From NCBI GenBank assembly GCA_964343305.1, contig CAYFJO010000526.1:1-7126 (forward strand): a stretch of 7,126 bases of DNA, in the 5' to 3' direction. The stretch comes from CAYFJO01 sp964343305. Lineage in GTDB: Bacteria > Planctomycetota > Planctomycetia > Pirellulales > Pirellulaceae. The position numbers and the translations under genes are program-made. Shown here piece by piece: positions 6,012-7,126 of the stretch (position 1 is its first letter; each line of letters begins with the position of its first letter). The notes under the pieces were generated by a model. The model searched no databases. It was given only the letters and a program-made list of their open reading frames with translations, and was not told the DNA's origin.

Positions 6012-7025
6012 CTACGATTCAGGAAGTGTCAAGGATAATGCCAGCGTGGCCCAACTACTGGCGGCGATCGAAATGAACTGGTCTTTGCCATGTGGAAAGC
6101 CGGATTCAAAATACTCTTGAAAACCTTTGGCGCGGGTGACCACGTGCCAAGTTCCGTCGTCGAGTTGCGTGTCAAGTAGATACTGGATTCCTCGGCGGAC
6201 GACTGGCGTCTCGGCCGTGAATTCGTCTCCACGAAGCAATGCGACTAACACTGTTGCCGTTGCGTAGGTGTCGCTTTCCATGTCGGGCGTCTGCGACCAA
6301 CCACCGTTGCTTCGTTGGCTCTTGATCAGTTTCGCGGCGGTGGCGCGAACGACGTCTTTTGATGCGACTACATACTTCATGGCTCGCAGGCGGAAAACGC
6401 GATCTTCGGTTTCGGTTGGACTCGTGTCGAGCAACCATTTGCTGACCACTTCCTTGCGCGCATCGATCTTCGGTTGTTGCTCGCTGGTTCCAAATGTGGC
6501 CAGCCCTCGAAGTGCCAAGTACGTCGTCGTGAAGTCACTTCCCGACGTTGGCGGACGGCGACTAGTTTGCGACCAGTGATTGGCGTTTTTCTGAGTCTGC
6601 AAAAGATAGCCAGCCACCGCGGTGGTTGTTTCGTTTGACTCTTGCCCGCCGGCTTCCAGCGCCCACAGAGCATAACCCGCTGTGATCACGCTACCGCCCT
6701 GTCCTCGACCTTCGAGATAGTTCTTCTGACCTCGCTTCAAATGATCCGCCGTATGTTTGAGTTGACGCTTCAAGTTGTGTTCGTCAATCTCGAAGCCGTG
6801 ACGTTGTGCCTCGACCAACGCGAGGATCGGTGCCGCCTGCCTATGACAAGTGAAACACTTACGGTTGTCAGCCGATCCGGCCGATCCCTTTTCGAGTTGC
6901 GGGATCGACTTGGAAATTGCTAAACGTATGTCATCCGTCGAATAGTGTGGCTCTGCTGCAAGTGAATTGCCGGCGGAAACGACTCCAGCAACAAACACAG
7001 CAAGTACACAACTTTGGCAACGCAT
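6012..7025 (-). CDS. Secreted squalene-cyclase-fold (alpha/alpha toroid) protein with CxxCH heme motif
   Basis: A 337-residue exported protein. The N-terminus MRCQSCVLAVFVAGVVSAG is a Sec signal with a probable cut near NSLA/AEP (about 23). NRKCFTCHRQ holds a c-type heme attachment site at Cys57, Cys60 and His61. The rest is helical, with repeats of the prenyltransferase/squalene-oxidase fold: HWSQ...DFTTTYLALRGL (150-175), GGWSQTPDMESDTYATATVL (241-260) and GTWHVV...SIAASSWATLAL (291-330). The DxDD motif of squalene-hopene cyclases is absent (SDTYAT stands in the equivalent repeat region) and the length is about half of a true cyclase, so triterpene cyclisation is unlikely. GGAG at 7034-7037, eight bases upstream, supports the ATG. 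The gene is convergent with the propeller operon. A role as a monoheme periplasmic protein is inferred; whether heme is really attached is unknown. Confidence 0.8.
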   Translation of the reverse strand: MRCQSCVLAVFVAGVVSAGNSLAAEPHYSTDDIRLAISKSIPQLEKGSAGSADNRKCFTCHRQAAPILALVEAQRHGFEIDEHNLKRQLKHTADHLKRGQKNYLEGRGQGGSVITAGYALWALEAGGQESNETTTAVAGYLLQTQKNANHWSQTSRRPPTSGSDFTTTYLALRGLATFGTSEQQPKIDARKEVVSKWLLDTSPTETEDRVFRLRAMKYVVASKDVVRATAAKLIKSQRSNGGWSQTPDMESDTYATATVLVALLRGDEFTAETPVVRRGIQYLLDTQLDDGTWHVVTRAKGFQEYFESGFPHGKDQFISIAASSWATLALSLTLPES

Positions 7026-7126
7026 TACCGAATCTCCATCAACAAATGATTCACCGCGCGCACCCTTGATGATATAGCGGGACCGTTTTGAGAATTCCTA
7101 GTTTACGAAGATTGTTCTAGCGTAGG

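Noticed and set aside
1..7126. CRISPR arrays, insertion sequences or terminal inverted repeats
   Set aside because: No regularly spaced repeats, transposase motifs or paired inverted ends were seen. The only clear direct repeat is the 14-bp pair at 1599-1634.

Overview
The window looks like chromosomal DNA of a planctomycete, probably from the Pirellulales/Rhodopirellula side. This rests on gene content, not on a marker gene. The signs are a PQQ-like propeller protein with the DWRGPRRDG entry motif, many exported beta-propellers, a cyclase-fold protein with a CxxCH heme motif, loosely packed genes and variable ribosome-binding sites. No database search was possible.

Layout: a complete tRNA-Leu(UAA) lies at 10-95 on the + strand. 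From 96 to 375 there is no intact gene, but the minus strand holds a protein-like open stretch with no start codon (171-311, probable gene remnant) and a strong hairpin (327-351). A minus-strand gene at 376-1281 encodes an ARPP-1/DUF6569-family protein and has a good Shine-Dalgarno and a credible sigma-70-type promoter. A gene-free spacer of about 330 bases (1282-1610) separates it from a divergent plus-strand operon.

The operon (1626-5950) has three genes, all predicted to be exported. The first is a Sec-exported, NHL-like six-bladed propeller with a highly charged insert in its first blade. The second overlaps it by 4 bases (GTGA) and is a PhnD-like periplasmic binding domain fused to a PQQ-like propeller. 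The third, 54 bases downstream, is a Tat-exported NHL-like six-bladed propeller. Genes one and three are paralogues: both carry SWG-(K/R)-x-R-(6 residues)-GF-xx-CCNP. No ABC permease or ATPase is present, so the binding domain is more likely a sensor or scaffold than a transporter part. This set of three is the best candidate in the window for a poorly described system, probably an extracytoplasmic redox, metal or ligand-binding complex.

A convergent minus-strand gene at 6012-7025 encodes a secreted alpha/alpha-toroid (squalene-cyclase/prenyltransferase-like) protein with one CFTCH heme-attachment motif. Its link to the operon is only proximity and shared extracytoplasmic location. The space between the convergent genes (5951-6011) holds no convincing terminator.
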